Positions 31,233 through 41,891 of a DNA stretch of 64,000 nt are shown here, piece after piece (position 1 is the first letter of the stretch; every line of letters begins with the position of its first letter). Source of the DNA: Bedellia somnulentella (Eukaryota; Arthropoda; Insecta; Lepidoptera; Bedelliidae); assembly GCA_963576735.1 (NCBI GenBank), contig OY755197.1:3918501-3982500 (forward strand), given 5' to 3'. A model generated the notes under the pieces. That model did no database searches, had not been told where the DNA came from, and worked only from the letters and a program-made list of their open reading frames with translations. The position numbers and the translations under genes were made by a program.

Positions 31233-31954
31233 GTAGCTTATAAGTCAGAAAGATCTCCGTGAATGCGCTCAGGCTGCAATCAAACAAGTCTTAATGGATG
31301 GCCAGTGCATTTTGTTTATTGAATATAAAGTCCGTAAGGTATTTAGAATCTGAACAAAGGGTCAAAGGAACAAAGCTAGGACAGGTTTAAAAATATACGA
31401 CAATAACAAATTTAACAAAGAAATGGCGGATGGTGCAACGTTTATTAATATTCGTTTCCGCATTCCTGGTGTGAAGTAACAAAGGAGGTTGTATACTTCA
31501 TTGGACTGATAACTGATGCAAGGGTTGTCACAAGCTTAAAAAAGTATTAGTTTATTGTTAGGTAGGTTTGTAAACTATTGTATCATATATGGTTGTGAAT
31601 CGTTATGACTTTGACAACTGCATTTTTTACATAACAGATAGCAATAAAATACATTCCTCTCTATTTTCTATGTTGACATTTTAATAGCTTAATTGAGTAA
31701 AATCCCTATCCCCTATTACTAAAGAACCTCTTTTTTTCTCAACCCACGAGAATTAGTAGTCAGGTATATCCAAGGAAGTGAAAGAAATACATTACAAGGC
31801 AACCCTACCGATAACACAATGAGCCATTATAATTTAAACTTGTCACTATTTATAATACCTAACAGATATTACCCTCAACTTTACTGTTAACTGTTGAAAC
31901 AATGTCAGTGGAACCGCTTTACTAAAATATATATAAATAGCGTATCCTGGCTTT
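31233..31954. other. no feature seen
   Basis: Nothing recognised. Confidence 0.4.
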
Positions 31955-32126
31955 GTCTACTTGTGTGTCGTAAGAGGAGACTAAGGGTATGGGGCTTTTT
32001 TAAGTGGTTTTTGGACGATGCGGTTAAAGACCCATCACCAACACGATACTTTATTTCCACCACCTTTCCCATATCAACTTCCAAATAAGGATGAGGAATT
32101 TCTTATTCGGATTTATAGTGAGTATC
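31955..32126 (+). mobile_element. SINE-A family copy, degraded
   Basis: It has GTGTGTCGTAAGAGGAGACT, GGACGATGCGGTTAAAGACC, CATCACCAACACGATACTTT and a shortened tail GGATTTATAGTGAGTAT. Confidence 0.72.
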
Positions 32127-32239
32127 TACACAACAAGGTGCGAAGAGTGTTGTTACAAGTGAACGGGTAGTGTGATAAGCGAACTTAGACTAAATTTGCT
32201 CATGACGCTACTTATTTACTAGCTACCATACTCTTTATT

Positions 32240-32486
32240 ACATACATACATATACTCACGGCTATAAATCCCTTAACGGGGTAGCCAGAGTTGGAATGAG
32301 AAATTCCTCAGCCACTTTTGGAAGTTGATTGGGGAAAAGATGGTAATAATAAATGTTTTGGGTGATGAGTCTCCAACCACATCGCCCAAAAATCACTTAA
32401 AAAGTTCCTATACCCTTAGTCGCCTCTTACGATCACCCAAGGGTAGAAATGGGGTAGTGTTATTCTAAGCCGACACTACGCGGCAA
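32240..32486 (-). mobile_element. SINE-A family copy, subfamily C
   Basis: Full length in complement, with subfamily C marks TTACGATCACCCAAGGGTAG and AACCACATCGCCCAAAAATC. Confidence 0.83.
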
Positions 32487-33199
32487 TTTTCTTTATTCCA
32501 TGTCGTGTAATAACCGCTTTACTTTGATATCAAGCCGTAACCCCAAACGAAATACCAACCTTAATTTTCCATATCGATTGCTTACAAAGTATGACACAAA
32601 ACCCTTGCGATGTCATTGCCATATATAATACTCAAGAACATACATAAATTACAATCGAGTGCTCATAGTACGGCGCGCCCTACTATGCTAAAATCTATTA
32701 ACATTCCGTCTCTATGTATGGTAGGGTTATTACACTAGCATGAAGTTAAAGAATTTGTACTTATTATGCGATGGAGAATTGCAATTACGTAAAAAAGTAT
32801 TTACATTAAGTTGCGGCTGTCATTCTAAAAAGGGGTATGCATAGAGGTTATAATTTACTGATATTTTTACCCGATTACTTCAAAAAGAGGGAAAAACCCA
32901 CAAACAAATTTATAAGTATTAATAATGAGAAACATCTTACTATCTCAAATACATAGTTTTAAGGAAGTACATCCTCAAAGAAGTGGTGGAGCTATAAGTT
33001 CAGTAGAAATACTGAAATGACGTGTTTGAATTCTGTGTCTTTCCTAGAGTCATGTATGTGTTTTGTTAACTATGATCATAATAAAGAGTACATCAGATAT
33101 TTATATCTTCAAGTCATATGCCAGTTATTATTTGTACAAAATGGTGATAAGGAACATTTCTAAACTTTAAAAATTTAAATTAAACTGTTTCTTTCCGTT
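32487..33199. other. no feature seen
   Basis: Nothing recognised. Confidence 0.4.
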
Positions 33200-33366
33200 A
33201 CTAACTCTGTTCAGACAATATTGAAATAAACAATATAAAATATACAGCCATATTATTCACAGACTAAGTTAGCCCCATTACGTAAAGGTTGCTCTCAGCA
33301 GGGATCGAACCCGCAACCTTCAGACCGATAAGTTAGTCACCTATCCACTCGGCCATGGATGTTGCA
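33200..33366 (-). mobile_element. tRNA-derived SINE (family 2)
   Basis: In complement, TGGCCGAGTGGATAGGTGAC (A box region) and GGTTGCGGGTTCGATCCC (B box) precede TGCTGAGAGCAACC. The tRNA-like head is well kept. The body is AT-rich and diverged. Confidence 0.75.
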
Positions 33367-33683
33367 CATCAAAGAAAGAAAGATTATCATCACCTACTGA
33401 TCCATGACATCAATTTACATTGAGTCACACAGAATACCTGACAGGAATAAGATAATCCACTTTTCCCTCATTAGTATTCAAAGTAAGTATCTTTGCGTCT
33501 TGGCACAGTCATACAATTGCCAAATGTATTAATTCATTGTGCAAATACAGATGTTATAGCAATTCTTTATGTAAATTATGAGTCATTTATTTCAGTTCCA
33601 GATTGTGTTTATACTCACTGGTGAAGTTGGAGTAATTTTGTAAAAAAACTTTGGTTAAAACTTAATATCTGCCTGTAATTTGT

Positions 33684-33898
33684 CATGTACACTGGTTTAG
33701 AATGTCACTATCCCTTTCTACTCATCGGTATGGGTATGGGGCTTTTTTAAAGCAGTTTTGAGGCAAGATGGAGATCTATTGAAAAAGATAGTTTATTTCT
33801 ACCATCTTCAACTTTCAAATGTGGCTGAGGAGTTTCTAACTCTGAAGCTCTGGCTAACCCTTTTAGGGATTTATGGCCTTGAGTATATATGTATGCTA
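33684..33898 (+). mobile_element. SINE-A family copy, subfamily B
   Basis: TGTACACTGGTTTAGAATGTC to GGCCTTGAGTATATATGTATG, with several small deletions. Confidence 0.78.
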
Positions 33899-34199
33899 AA
33901 TTCTGCTATTAAGTACAAACTGGTTTTGAGGTATTTAAGCATTATTTGTGGAATGTAGTTGGCATAATAAATGTAACTTATCAGGTCAGTGCATTTGATA
34001 TGTGATGAGAAAATCATAGTGAAATGGGCAAATGAAGCAGAATCAAATAAAAATTTTAACTTAAAGGAAATTAAGAAGTAAATCCAAAATAATTAATTAG
34101 GTTATATGATGAACCATGAAACTCCTTAAACAAAGTATTAAGCTGCATATTTCATTCTTATATAATAACAAACATCAGAAGCAGATTTTTTTTAGAAAA

Positions 34200-34336
34200 T
34201 TTCATTAGTTAAGTGGAGAAATAAATGTTTTTGGTGATTGGTCTCCACACTCAAAAAGCCCCAATATCATTAGTGGCCTCTTACAATCACCCATGGCAAG
34301 AAATGTGATTATGCTTTTGTAAGCCCACACTACACA
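34200..34336 (-). mobile_element. SINE-A family fragment, subfamily C
   Basis: Degraded complement: GTTTTTGGTGATTGGTCTCC ... TTACAATCACCCATGGC ... CCACACTACACAC. Confidence 0.65.
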
Positions 34337-34479
34337 CAAAATTCTGGATAAAAGTTTATATCTCAATAACTAGAGAATATTCATGTAACTTGAAAATGGG
34401 CAATTCTTGTATTCATTATTGTTACATCTACATAATATTTTTATTTGTCATTGTTCTATATTTAATAATTTAAAAAGAG

Positions 34480-34873
34480 TTATTAGATTGTGTGACCGAG
34501 TGAGAAATAGCGTTATTCGTGAAAAGTGTGGTGTGAAAGATGATATTGTAAGAAAGATAGAAAAAGGAATGTTGAGATGGTTTGGGCACATAGAGAGGAT
34601 GGATGATAGAAAATTGGTAAAAGGGATCTATAGAGCTAGTGTGGATGGTAATGTTAGTAGAGGACGACCACGGAGAACACACTTGGACCAAATTGAGAGT
34701 GTGCTCAAAAAGGCTGGCGTCCGAAGTATGAAGAATAAAAGAGCATGTATGAAAAGATTGATGGATGTAAACGAAGCTAGAGAGGTTTGTCAGGATCGTA
34801 CGAAGTGGCGATCGATAGTCTCTGCCTACCCCAATGGGAAATTAATGGCGTGAGTATATGTATGTATATGTAT
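34480..34873 (+). mobile_element. LINE-A 3' fragment with open coding end
   Basis: It encodes about 120 residues of the LINE-A C terminus without interruption: RLCDRVRNSVIREK, KIEKGMLRWFGHIERMDD, RGRPRRTHLDQIE and the final CMKRLMDVNEAREVCQDRTK. This region lies downstream of the reverse transcriptase in RTE-like or related insect non-LTR elements (the clade is not certain). The stop TGA is followed by GTATATGTATGTATATGTATG. It is 5'-truncated. Confidence 0.8.
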
Positions 34874-34882
34874 GTTATTCTT

Positions 34883-34987
34883 TTCCCCACTCAACTTCCA
34901 AAAGTGGCTGAGGAATTTCTAATTCCTTAGCTCTGGCTACCCCTTCTAGGGATTTATAGCCATGAGAATATGTATGTATGTATGTAT
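34883..34987 (+). mobile_element. 5'-truncated SINE-A with target duplication
   Basis: It contains only the last 105 bp of the element (TTCCCCACTCAACTTCC to the TATG tail). GTTATTCTT occurs at 34874-34882 and 34988-34996. It landed directly after the LINE-A tail. Confidence 0.85.
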
Positions 34988-34996
34988 GTTATTCTT

Positions 34997-35969
34997 AATT
35001 TCCTCGCAATTGATATTTTTTTTATTATGAGAGCTAAATATGGCATAAAGACAAACCAGTTTTGTACAACGTAAAAACATGTATCATGATTTTCAATTGA
35101 AATGCAAAGAAAGATAGAAAAGTTTTGGATTGTATGTTGTCTGTTATAAGTAATAATTGTTCTTCATCTGGATTCATCTTCCGAGGAATACTGTATTTTA
35201 TTATAGAGTATGTTGCTTTAAAGCTTTCCAAAGGAACCTATATCTTGTGAAATAACAATACTACTAAATAGATGTTGTTACAGCTTATGTCAGAAAAAAG
35301 TAGTCTAAGCCTAAGAAAAAAAAAAACAGCAGTAGAAAAAGATCAAGAGATAAAATAAAGGATTGATAGTGGCCATGATGAGGTGACAATAAATGCATGA
35401 AAAACTTATTAGCTCATATTTTTCTCATAGCGTGTTTAATCTCACAAATCCTAAAGTTGCAATATCAAGCACATTTTGAATGTCTTGTAGTATTTACATG
35501 TGTGATATTGACTCTTGTAGTTTAAAAAGGTGCTTTGTTATTTGCCTTGGTGAGATTTAAAAGGTTTATCATGGAATTGAATAAATAATATAGAATATTG
35601 ATAAAAAATACAATAAGCAGACCACATCAGGGTAATTGGACTTATTATATGAATTCAGTCTATGTTTTTCAGCAGTTGCCAACAAGATACCAGTAATTTT
35701 ATATCAATATAATCGACTAATTTCAAGTGATTGTAGAACCTAAATACTCTGGCATAAGTTGATTACTCTACGAAGATAAGATAAATGTGAATGAATACGT
35801 CTTTTAAAATATATTCATGTAATATGCGAAGGCGATAACTAGATTTTTCAATAATTCATAATCCAATTACGAAATGCTGAAGGTTAGATTTAGCGATAAC
35901 ATTTCGGAACCCAGCTTGAAAGATTTTACCGAAATTTACTAAAATACAAGACAAATACGTTTTAAATAC
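34997..35969. other. no gene recognised; probable intron of the gene at 36.0 kb
   Basis: AT-rich. If the exon at 35970-36032 is real, this stretch would belong to its first intron. A 65-codon open frame at 35034-35231 (-) has no recognised content. Confidence 0.35.
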
Positions 35970-36032
35970 CTGTGAGAATTGTTCCCGGATCTCAAATCGT
36001 TCTTCGTCGGTTAGTTTTGTATTATCAGCCAT
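35970..36032 (-). CDS. first coding exon of unidentified host gene (partial)
   Basis: ATG at 36032 reads MADNTKLTDEERFEIREQ... for exactly 21 codons and then meets a consensus splice donor CACAG|GTATTT in phase 0. The codons look like ordinary host protein rather than a transposon, and the sequence upstream resembles a 5' UTR. The LT-x-EE-x-x-EIR-x-x-F pattern recalls the first helix of EF-hand proteins, but that is a weak resemblance and I do not name the gene. Later exons would lie to the left on the same strand, and I could not identify them within the window. Confidence 0.5.
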
Positions 36033-36542
36033 TGTAAATCGAGTAAATACACAAAAACAAGAATCACAACATGCACTTTTTGCGGTATGAAAATACGGGA
36101 TTCGCTTGTTGCCACTTCACCACTTCAGCAAAATATTACACTTTATACACTATAAATTCCAATAGAAAATAATTGTATAAAATCACAGCACAGTAAACCG
36201 TCTTAATTCTACGTTTGTAGGAAAAAAACACCGATTTTAATCAAATTTTATCAAAGTCCGTACAACATGATCACTGATTTCCAACAGAATCGACACAAAG
36301 TGCGAAGCGATGAAATTTCAACTAAAATTTATCGAATCAACTCACTCACAGAGCAACTCATTCGTCAAAGGAATCATAGAGTAGCAGTGATGTCAACTCA
36401 GTATGTCTTTTTTTTCCATAAAATTACTATAATTAAAATAATTATTCATTTATTTACACAAAAAAAACACAGTTATAAATTACAAGCTTATGTTTAATAG
36501 CATAATGTATTTTTGCGCGCATCTTACATTTAAACTACTTTC

Positions 36543-36555
36543 TAGTTCACTTTTA
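36543..36555 (+). repeat. target duplication of the LINE-A at 36556
   Basis: TAGTTCACTTTTA here and again at 37303-37315. Confidence 0.85.
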
Positions 36556-37302
36556 TGGATAAAACCAAAACCATGGTTTTCGAGAGAGAGGAGAATATGA
36601 CTGAATGCGTGATTGAGATCAGTGGTAAAAAAGTGGAACAAGTGAAAGAGTTCGTATATCTGGGAAGTTTGTTTACTAGGGATGGAAAGTGTGATGAAGA
36701 CGACATTGAAAGAAGAGTAAAAAAGGGTAATGCGGTAAATGGAGCACTGGATAGTCTCATGTCTAGTCAATTGGTGTCCGAAAAGGCCCGAATGGCTGTG
36801 CATGATGCTGTCCTCGTTCCTACGCTTATCAGGGCAGTGAACGTTGGGTGTGGCAGAAGAAGCATGAAAGCAGAGTAAATGCAGTAGAAATGAGATCCCT
36901 CAGAAAAGTTTGTAATGTAAGGTTATGTGATCGTGTGAGGAATGATGTGATTTGTGAAAGGTGTGGTGTAAAAGATGATATTGTAAGAAAGATAGAAAAA
37001 GGAATGTTCAGATGGTTTGGGCACATAGAGAGGATGGATGACAGTAAAGTGGTGAAAGAGATATATAGAGCCAATGTGGAAGGTAATGTTAGTAGAGGAC
37101 GACCTCGGATGACACATTTAGATCAAATAGAAAATGTGCTCAAAAAGGCAGGTGTCCAAAGTACGAAGAATAAAAGAGCATGTATGAAAAGATTGATGGA
37201 TGTGAATGAAGCTAGAGAGGTTTGCCAGGATCGTACAAAGTGGCGATCGATAGTCTCTGCCTACCCCAATGGGAACTAACGGCGTGAGAATATGTATGTA
37301 TG
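36556..37302 (+). mobile_element. LINE-A, 5'-truncated, with target duplication
   Basis: The longest LINE-A copy in the window. The first frame starts at the reverse transcriptase thumb region (DKTKTMVFEREENMTECVIE, EFVYLGSLFTRDGK, then VKKGNAVNGAL). A shift near 36835-36850 moves to a second frame (WQKKHESRVNAVEMRSLRKV ... RWFGHIERMDD ... RGRPRMTHLDQIENVLKKAG ... EVCQDRTKWRSIVSAYPNGN, stop at about 37279). The 3' end is GGGAACTAACGGCGTGAGAA plus TATG repeats. The KTK motif and YLGS pattern are typical of RTE/Jockey-like enzymes. A 13-bp target duplication flanks it. Confidence 0.85.
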
Positions 37303-37483
37303 TAGTTCACTTTTACTATATTCTGTCTTTATTTTACGTATTAAATTTTTATAAAATTGATAAAGTTTCATTGATATTTATTAGGATCTTAAACAGTGCA
37401 GTTTTTAAATTATGTAGTAGTAATGAGCTGCTAAAATATACTTGATTAATGAAAATTCAAAAGTTTGTTTCATAACACCTAAA

Positions 37484-37795
37484 AAACCGTACATAAATAC
37501 ACATAGTCACGCTATTAGTTCCCCTTGGGGTAGGCAAGGCATAAGCAAAAACTATCAAACTCCACTTTGTACAATTCTGGCAAATCTCTCTAGCATTATC
37601 ATCGTCCATCAATATCAATATACATGCCCTTTTATTCTTTATACTTCGCAAGTACACTTTTTTTGAATACATTCTCTATTTATATCCAAAATGGCCATCG
37701 TGATCGTCCTTTACTGGCATCTCCATCCACTTTGGCTTTTTATACGTCTTTTACCAATTCACTATCACTTATATCCTCTTTATGCGCCCAAGCCA
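37484..37795 (-). mobile_element. LINE-A, 3' part, split by LINE-B
   Basis: Complement of the LINE-A tail (CACGCTATTAGTTCCCC) and coding end, degraded. It continues on the other side of LINE-B at 38427-38595. Confidence 0.7.
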
Positions 37796-38426
37796 ACTTC
37801 TTCTTCTTCTTCCAGTACCTCTCCACTACTGGAGGTTGGCAGTCAGCTCCGAGTACCCCCTATGGTATTGGGGTAGAAGAAACAGGTCTTCGACGCCGGC
37901 AATGTTGGTCTATTTCCTGATGTTCGAGACCCACGATGCCCTTATTCTTTCGATGCTCCCTTTCATTTCGACATTTCCCATATCCCACCACTTGAATCAG
38001 TTGGTATCGATCGTGGCGCAGCACATGTCCCAAATACGCAACCTTGCTTATTTTGATAGTGGTCATGAGTTCTTGGGATTTCCGGCTCATCTCAGAACCT
38101 CCACATTTGTGACCCTTTGGATGCAGCTAATCCTCAACATTCGCCGGTAGCACCACATTTTTAATGCCTCTAGTCCTTTGTAGGTCACTTCCTTTACAGT
38201 AGCACTGAAGCAATGCTATGCGCAGTTTCAGATCCAGCTGCGTGGTACAGAGCACTTTATTGAAGGATGCACGGGCTATTTCAATACGGGTCTTGATTTC
38301 CTGATCAGAACCCGAGTTTTTATTAACCCATGTGCCAAGGTTCTTGTACTTCTGGACTCTTTCTATATGTGCCCCGGCTACCGTGACTGAGAGGTTTAAT
38401 GTCCTGTCTTTAGAAACCAACTTAAT
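37796..38426 (-). mobile_element. LINE-B 3' part, nested in LINE-A
   Basis: The minus strand encodes pieces of another non-LTR element: SKDRTLNLSVTVAGAHIERV, YKNLGTWVNKNSGSDQEIKT and RASFNKV (38127-38420), then SRKSQELMTTIKISKVAYLG and HVLRHDRYQLIQ (37860-38090). It ends in GAAGAAGAAGAAGAA at 37797-37812. Frames are broken. It is a different family from LINE-A and sits inside it. Confidence 0.7.
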
Positions 38427-38595
38427 ATTCCTTTTTCTATCATTTTTACTAAATCATCTCTCACACCACATCTTTACCGATTCAAACTATGTTTCACTCG
38501 ACCACACAAACTTTGCTGACATTACATTTTTGTCTGAGGGATCTCATCTCTGCTGCATTTACTCATGCTTTTTCTGCCACACCTGTGATCTTCAA
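38427..38595 (-). mobile_element. LINE-A, 5' part, split by LINE-B
   Basis: Complement of the LINE-A section with GTGGCAGAAAAAGCATGAG, GAGATGAGATCCCTCAGA and AGATAGAAAAAGGAATA-like text, matching the part just upstream of 37484-37795. Confidence 0.7.
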
Positions 38596-38682
38596 GACCA
38601 CCGTTGGTACTTAGTTAAAGCGGACCACGTTTTTTGAGTTTTGTTACGTGTTTGATCAGGTTAGCATCAAATTAAGTACACA

Positions 38683-38822
38683 TAAGGACGTTTGTCTGGA
38701 AGTGATTGCTTTAGTGATAAGACTGCCAATTCATATAGCCTTCATATAAAAACTGTATTATTTTTGTAGGTATTTCATATCCTGGTTTGCAGAAGTAAAG
38801 AGTTATTCTTTTCTATTCGAAA
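38683..38822 (+). mobile_element. LINE 3' UTR fragment (same family as 27010-28150)
   Basis: TTGTCTGGAAGTGATTGC, TTTAGTGATAAGACTGCC and AGTAAAGAGTTATTCTTTTC match the 3' UTR of that CR1/Jockey-type LINE. Confidence 0.65.
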
Positions 38823-39296
38823 AACATCATTTTTCCATATCTATTTGTCCATCCATTCCATTCCATTTTTATTGGTTATTATTTATAGTAGTATAGTAAC
38901 TTAATTGAGACAAAACCTAATGTGGCATTCCTCTTCATGAGAAGTTTTAAAAGATCTTTTCCTATCATTGGTATCAATTGTATATTATTTATTAAATGGG
39001 CAGCTTCAATTTATTCATTCATAAATTAAGGCGATAAACCTCTAGGCTGGCAACATTCACCTGAGAGTTTTTTGTTTTTGTTTCAAGGCCCTGGTTTCTA
39101 GAACTTTTCAGCCACCAATGAACAGACAGAGCCTAATAGTAATAGAATAACATCATACCAACTTAAAAGATAAATACCAGGCAATGTTTCGCAGGTATAT
39201 TGTAAACTTAGAAGGAAGTATCTTATATTCTTTCCAAATTTACACTTTACTAAGTCACCTCTTCACTCTACTCTCATGCTTATTCTGCCACATACA
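38823..39296. other. no feature seen
   Basis: Nothing recognised. Confidence 0.4.
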
Positions 39297-39530
39297 AACA
39301 TATGTATATGAGGCTATGAATCCCTATAAAGGGTAGTCAGAACTTCAGATTAAGATTTGTTTAGCCATTTTTGAAAGTTGAGTAAAGAAAAGTTTGTAAA
39401 ATAAAGGTTGTTGGTGACGGGCCCCCACCACATCGCCCAGAAATCCCTTTAAGAGTCCCAATACCCTTAGACGGCTCTTACAAACACCCACGAGAAGAAA
39501 TGGGGTAGTGCTTATAGTGAATAACCAGCT
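39297..39530 (-). mobile_element. SINE-A family copy, old
   Basis: Diverged complement of the family, ending GAAGAAATGGGGTAGTGCTT. Many substitutions. Confidence 0.72.
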
Positions 39531-39956
39531 TAGCTTCTTAGAAATGAGCTGCTCTGACTAGCTTACTCAAATGAGTCACATATCATAAAAGTTTACTTAG
39601 ATCTATCGGAAAACAGGAAAGGTTAATTTTGTTTGAATATTTATATCCGTCAGCTTGCAGTAAGTTGCAGATAGCAGGAATAATCCTTCAAGAAGACATT
39701 TTGATTTGGTTAAAAATTCGATTTTCTTATTGCACCGAATTTAGCCATGTAAAATCACTTATTCCAAATTTTAGCTTTTTGTTTTTTTACTTACTAGCTG
39801 ACCCGACAAACTTCTTCTTCAACAAATTTGCTTTTGACAAAGCTTAGGGCGTTTTTTCCGGTAGTCTTAGTTCAATCAGGCGTAAATATTTTATTGGTAA
39901 AAAAATCCGGTATAAAAAGTATCCTATGTTATAATTTGGGTCATTACTTATACTTA

Positions 39957-40220
39957 CTTACTTACTTATACTCACGCCCATGATTCCCATTGGGGTAGGC
40001 AGAGACTATCGATCGCCACTTAGTAAGATCTTGACAAACCTCTCTTGCTTCCCTTACATTCATTATCCTTCTCATACATGCTCTTTTATTCTTCTCACTT
40101 CGGACCCCCGCCTTTATAAGAACGTTTTCTATCTGGTCAAGAAACGTTTTACGAGGCCGTCCTCTACTAACATTCCCATCCACATTGGCTCTATATATCT
40201 CTTTCGCTACTTTATTTTCA
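39957..40220 (-). mobile_element. LINE-A 3' segment of a copy with 5' inversion
   Basis: The complement encodes ERMDENKVAKEIYRANVDGN, RGRPRKTFLDQIENVL, RSEKNKRACMRRIMN and CQDLTKWRSIVSAYPNGN. The adjoining upstream part of the same LINE is present in the opposite orientation at 40215-40895. Confidence 0.82.
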
Positions 40221-40347
40221 TCCATCCTCTCTCTCTAAAATGTGAGGAAGATATTGAAAGGAGAGTTAAAAAGGGAAACGCTTTTCATCCATCCTCTATC
40301 TCTAAAATGTGAGGAAGATATTGAAAGGAGAGTTAAAAAGGGAAACG
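40215..40347 (+). repeat. 67-bp tandem duplication at the inversion junction
   Basis: TTTTCATCCATCCTCTCTCT ... AAAAAGGGAAACGC occurs twice in a row (40215-40281 and 40282-40347) and spans the switch from minus to plus LINE-A sequence. Confidence 0.85.
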
Positions 40348-40610
40348 CGGTGAATGGAGCCATAAACAGTCTGATGTTGAGCCAGTCGTTGTCAGAAAAG
40401 GCTCGAATGGCTGTGCATAATGCTGTTCTGGTTCCCACGCTGATGTATGGTAGTGAATGTTGGGCATGGCAGAAGAAGCATGAAAGTAGAGTTAATGCAG
40501 TGGAAATGAGATCCCTCAGAAGTATATGTAATGTAAGGCTGTGTGATAGAGTGAGCAATACTGTGATTCGTGAACGAGTAGGTTTGAAAGATGACGTAGT
40601 ATGCAAGATA
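40215..40610 (+). mobile_element. LINE-A 5' segment, inverted
   Basis: It encodes CEEDIERRVKKGNAVNGAIN, LMYGSECWAWQKKHESRVNA, VEMRSLRSICNVRLCDRVSN and RERVGLKDDVV in the plus orientation, then is interrupted by a SINE at 40611 and ends at about 40895 in IEKGKLRWFG. The minus segment resumes two residues later in the element (ERMDENKV), so the two pieces are one copy with its 5' part inverted. Confidence 0.8.
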
Positions 40611-40857
40611 CATACATACATATACTCACGGCTATAAATCCCATGCAGCGAGGGGTAGCCAGAGCTGAAGAATTAGAAATTCCTCAGCCACTTTTGGAAA
40701 TTTGAGTGGGGAAAAGATAGTAAAAATAAAGGTTGTTGGTGATGGGTCTCCAACCGCATCGACCAAAAATCCCTTAATAGCCCCATACCGTTAGTCGCCT
40801 CTTACGTACACCTACCGGAAGAAATGGGGTAGTGCTATTCTAAACCGACACTACACG
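40611..40857 (-). mobile_element. SINE-A copy nested in LINE-A, with target duplication
   Basis: Subfamily A, full length in complement. GCAAGATA lies at 40603-40610 and 40858-40865, where the LINE-A sequence resumes. Confidence 0.88.
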
Positions 40858-41306
40858 GCAAGATAGAAAAAGGAAAGTTGAGATGGTTTGGGTTATTACC
40901 TAGCATAGTATAGTATTATATTATCTGTGCTAGCATTCATATACATTATGTACTTGAGGGGCCTTTTTGCCTCAAACACACAAACATCCAAACTTTCACA
41001 TTTATAATATTAATAGGATTTCTCGGACATCTTACCGGTTTACTTCCTATTTAGCAGTTATAGGTAGGTCTCGTTTGTAATGGTATTGTCTTTGAAATAT
41101 GACCAAAATTAACCATATAAATACTGGTCGGTTTTCCTACGCCTCATTTTAACCACGAAATGTTAGACAGAGTCACAAACCCGATTAATATCTAAATGGC
41201 TTTATAAAAATATGTAGGTATACACATTCATTTTGCACGTCATAAGTTTCCGTTGAAGTACTATAAATGCCAACAATTAAGCAGTACAAGCCCTAAGAAG
41301 TATTTA

Positions 41307-41445
41307 CATACATACGTACATATACTCACGCCATTATTTCCCATTGGGATAGGCAGAGACTATCGATCGCCACTTTGTGCGATCCTGGCAAACCTCTCTT
41401 CGTTCATCCATCAATCTTTTCATACATGCTCTTTTATTCTTTAGT
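41307..41445 (-). mobile_element. LINE-A 3' end with target duplication
   Basis: The last 139 bp of LINE-A in complement (ACTCACGCCATTATTTCCC ... ATACATGCTCTTTTATTCTT). AGTATTTA lies at 41299-41306 and 41446-41453. Confidence 0.82.
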
Positions 41446-41571
41446 AGTATTTATTGGGTATTCGGTTTATCCAGAGATGAGTACCACTGTGCATCCTGAT
41501 TAGCCTGAACTGAACAATGTACCGCGGTAATATAGATACCATGGTATATACATCTGGGAGGGTTATAACAA

Positions 41572-41765
41572 CCGAGATAGCTGAATGGGTAAAACACTCA
41601 TCCTTCATGCAGACAGGCGTGAGTTCAAATCACGTATAAGGTTTACACCAATATTTCATTTCTAAATTCATATGTGTGGTTTATTTATCATATTTGTTAA
41701 CGATGAGGGAAAATATCGTGAGGAAACTCACATGGCTAACTTGTACTTATTCATGTGGCTGTGTA
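41572..41765 (+). mobile_element. tRNA-derived SINE (family 1), 5' part
   Basis: GATAGCTGAATGGGTAAAAC and the B-box-like GAGTTCAAATCACG, then TTTACACCAATATTTCATTT and GAGGAAACTCACATGGCTAA. The 3' third is lost. Confidence 0.72.
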
Positions 41766-41891
41766 TTTTTTCAAGGCATATGAATATAAGTGTATTAGGA
41801 ACTTAACCATTGCCCGTTACAATAAATAAGTAATTTCTCTAAACTTCAGTACAGTAGTAATTGATAACAAAAGAAGGTTATTGTATAGGTA

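Larger units (their letters stand above)
39794..41026 (+). mobile_element. 'CTAGCTGACCCG' dispersed repeat, interrupted by LINE-A and a SINE
   Basis: It begins CTAGCTGACCCGACAAACTTC and ends AACATCCAAACTTTCACATT..TATAATATTAATAGGA, like the repeat at 53035-53433. The middle is occupied by the rearranged LINE-A at 39957-40895. This type of repeat is widespread in arthropods; I do not assign a class. Confidence 0.55.
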
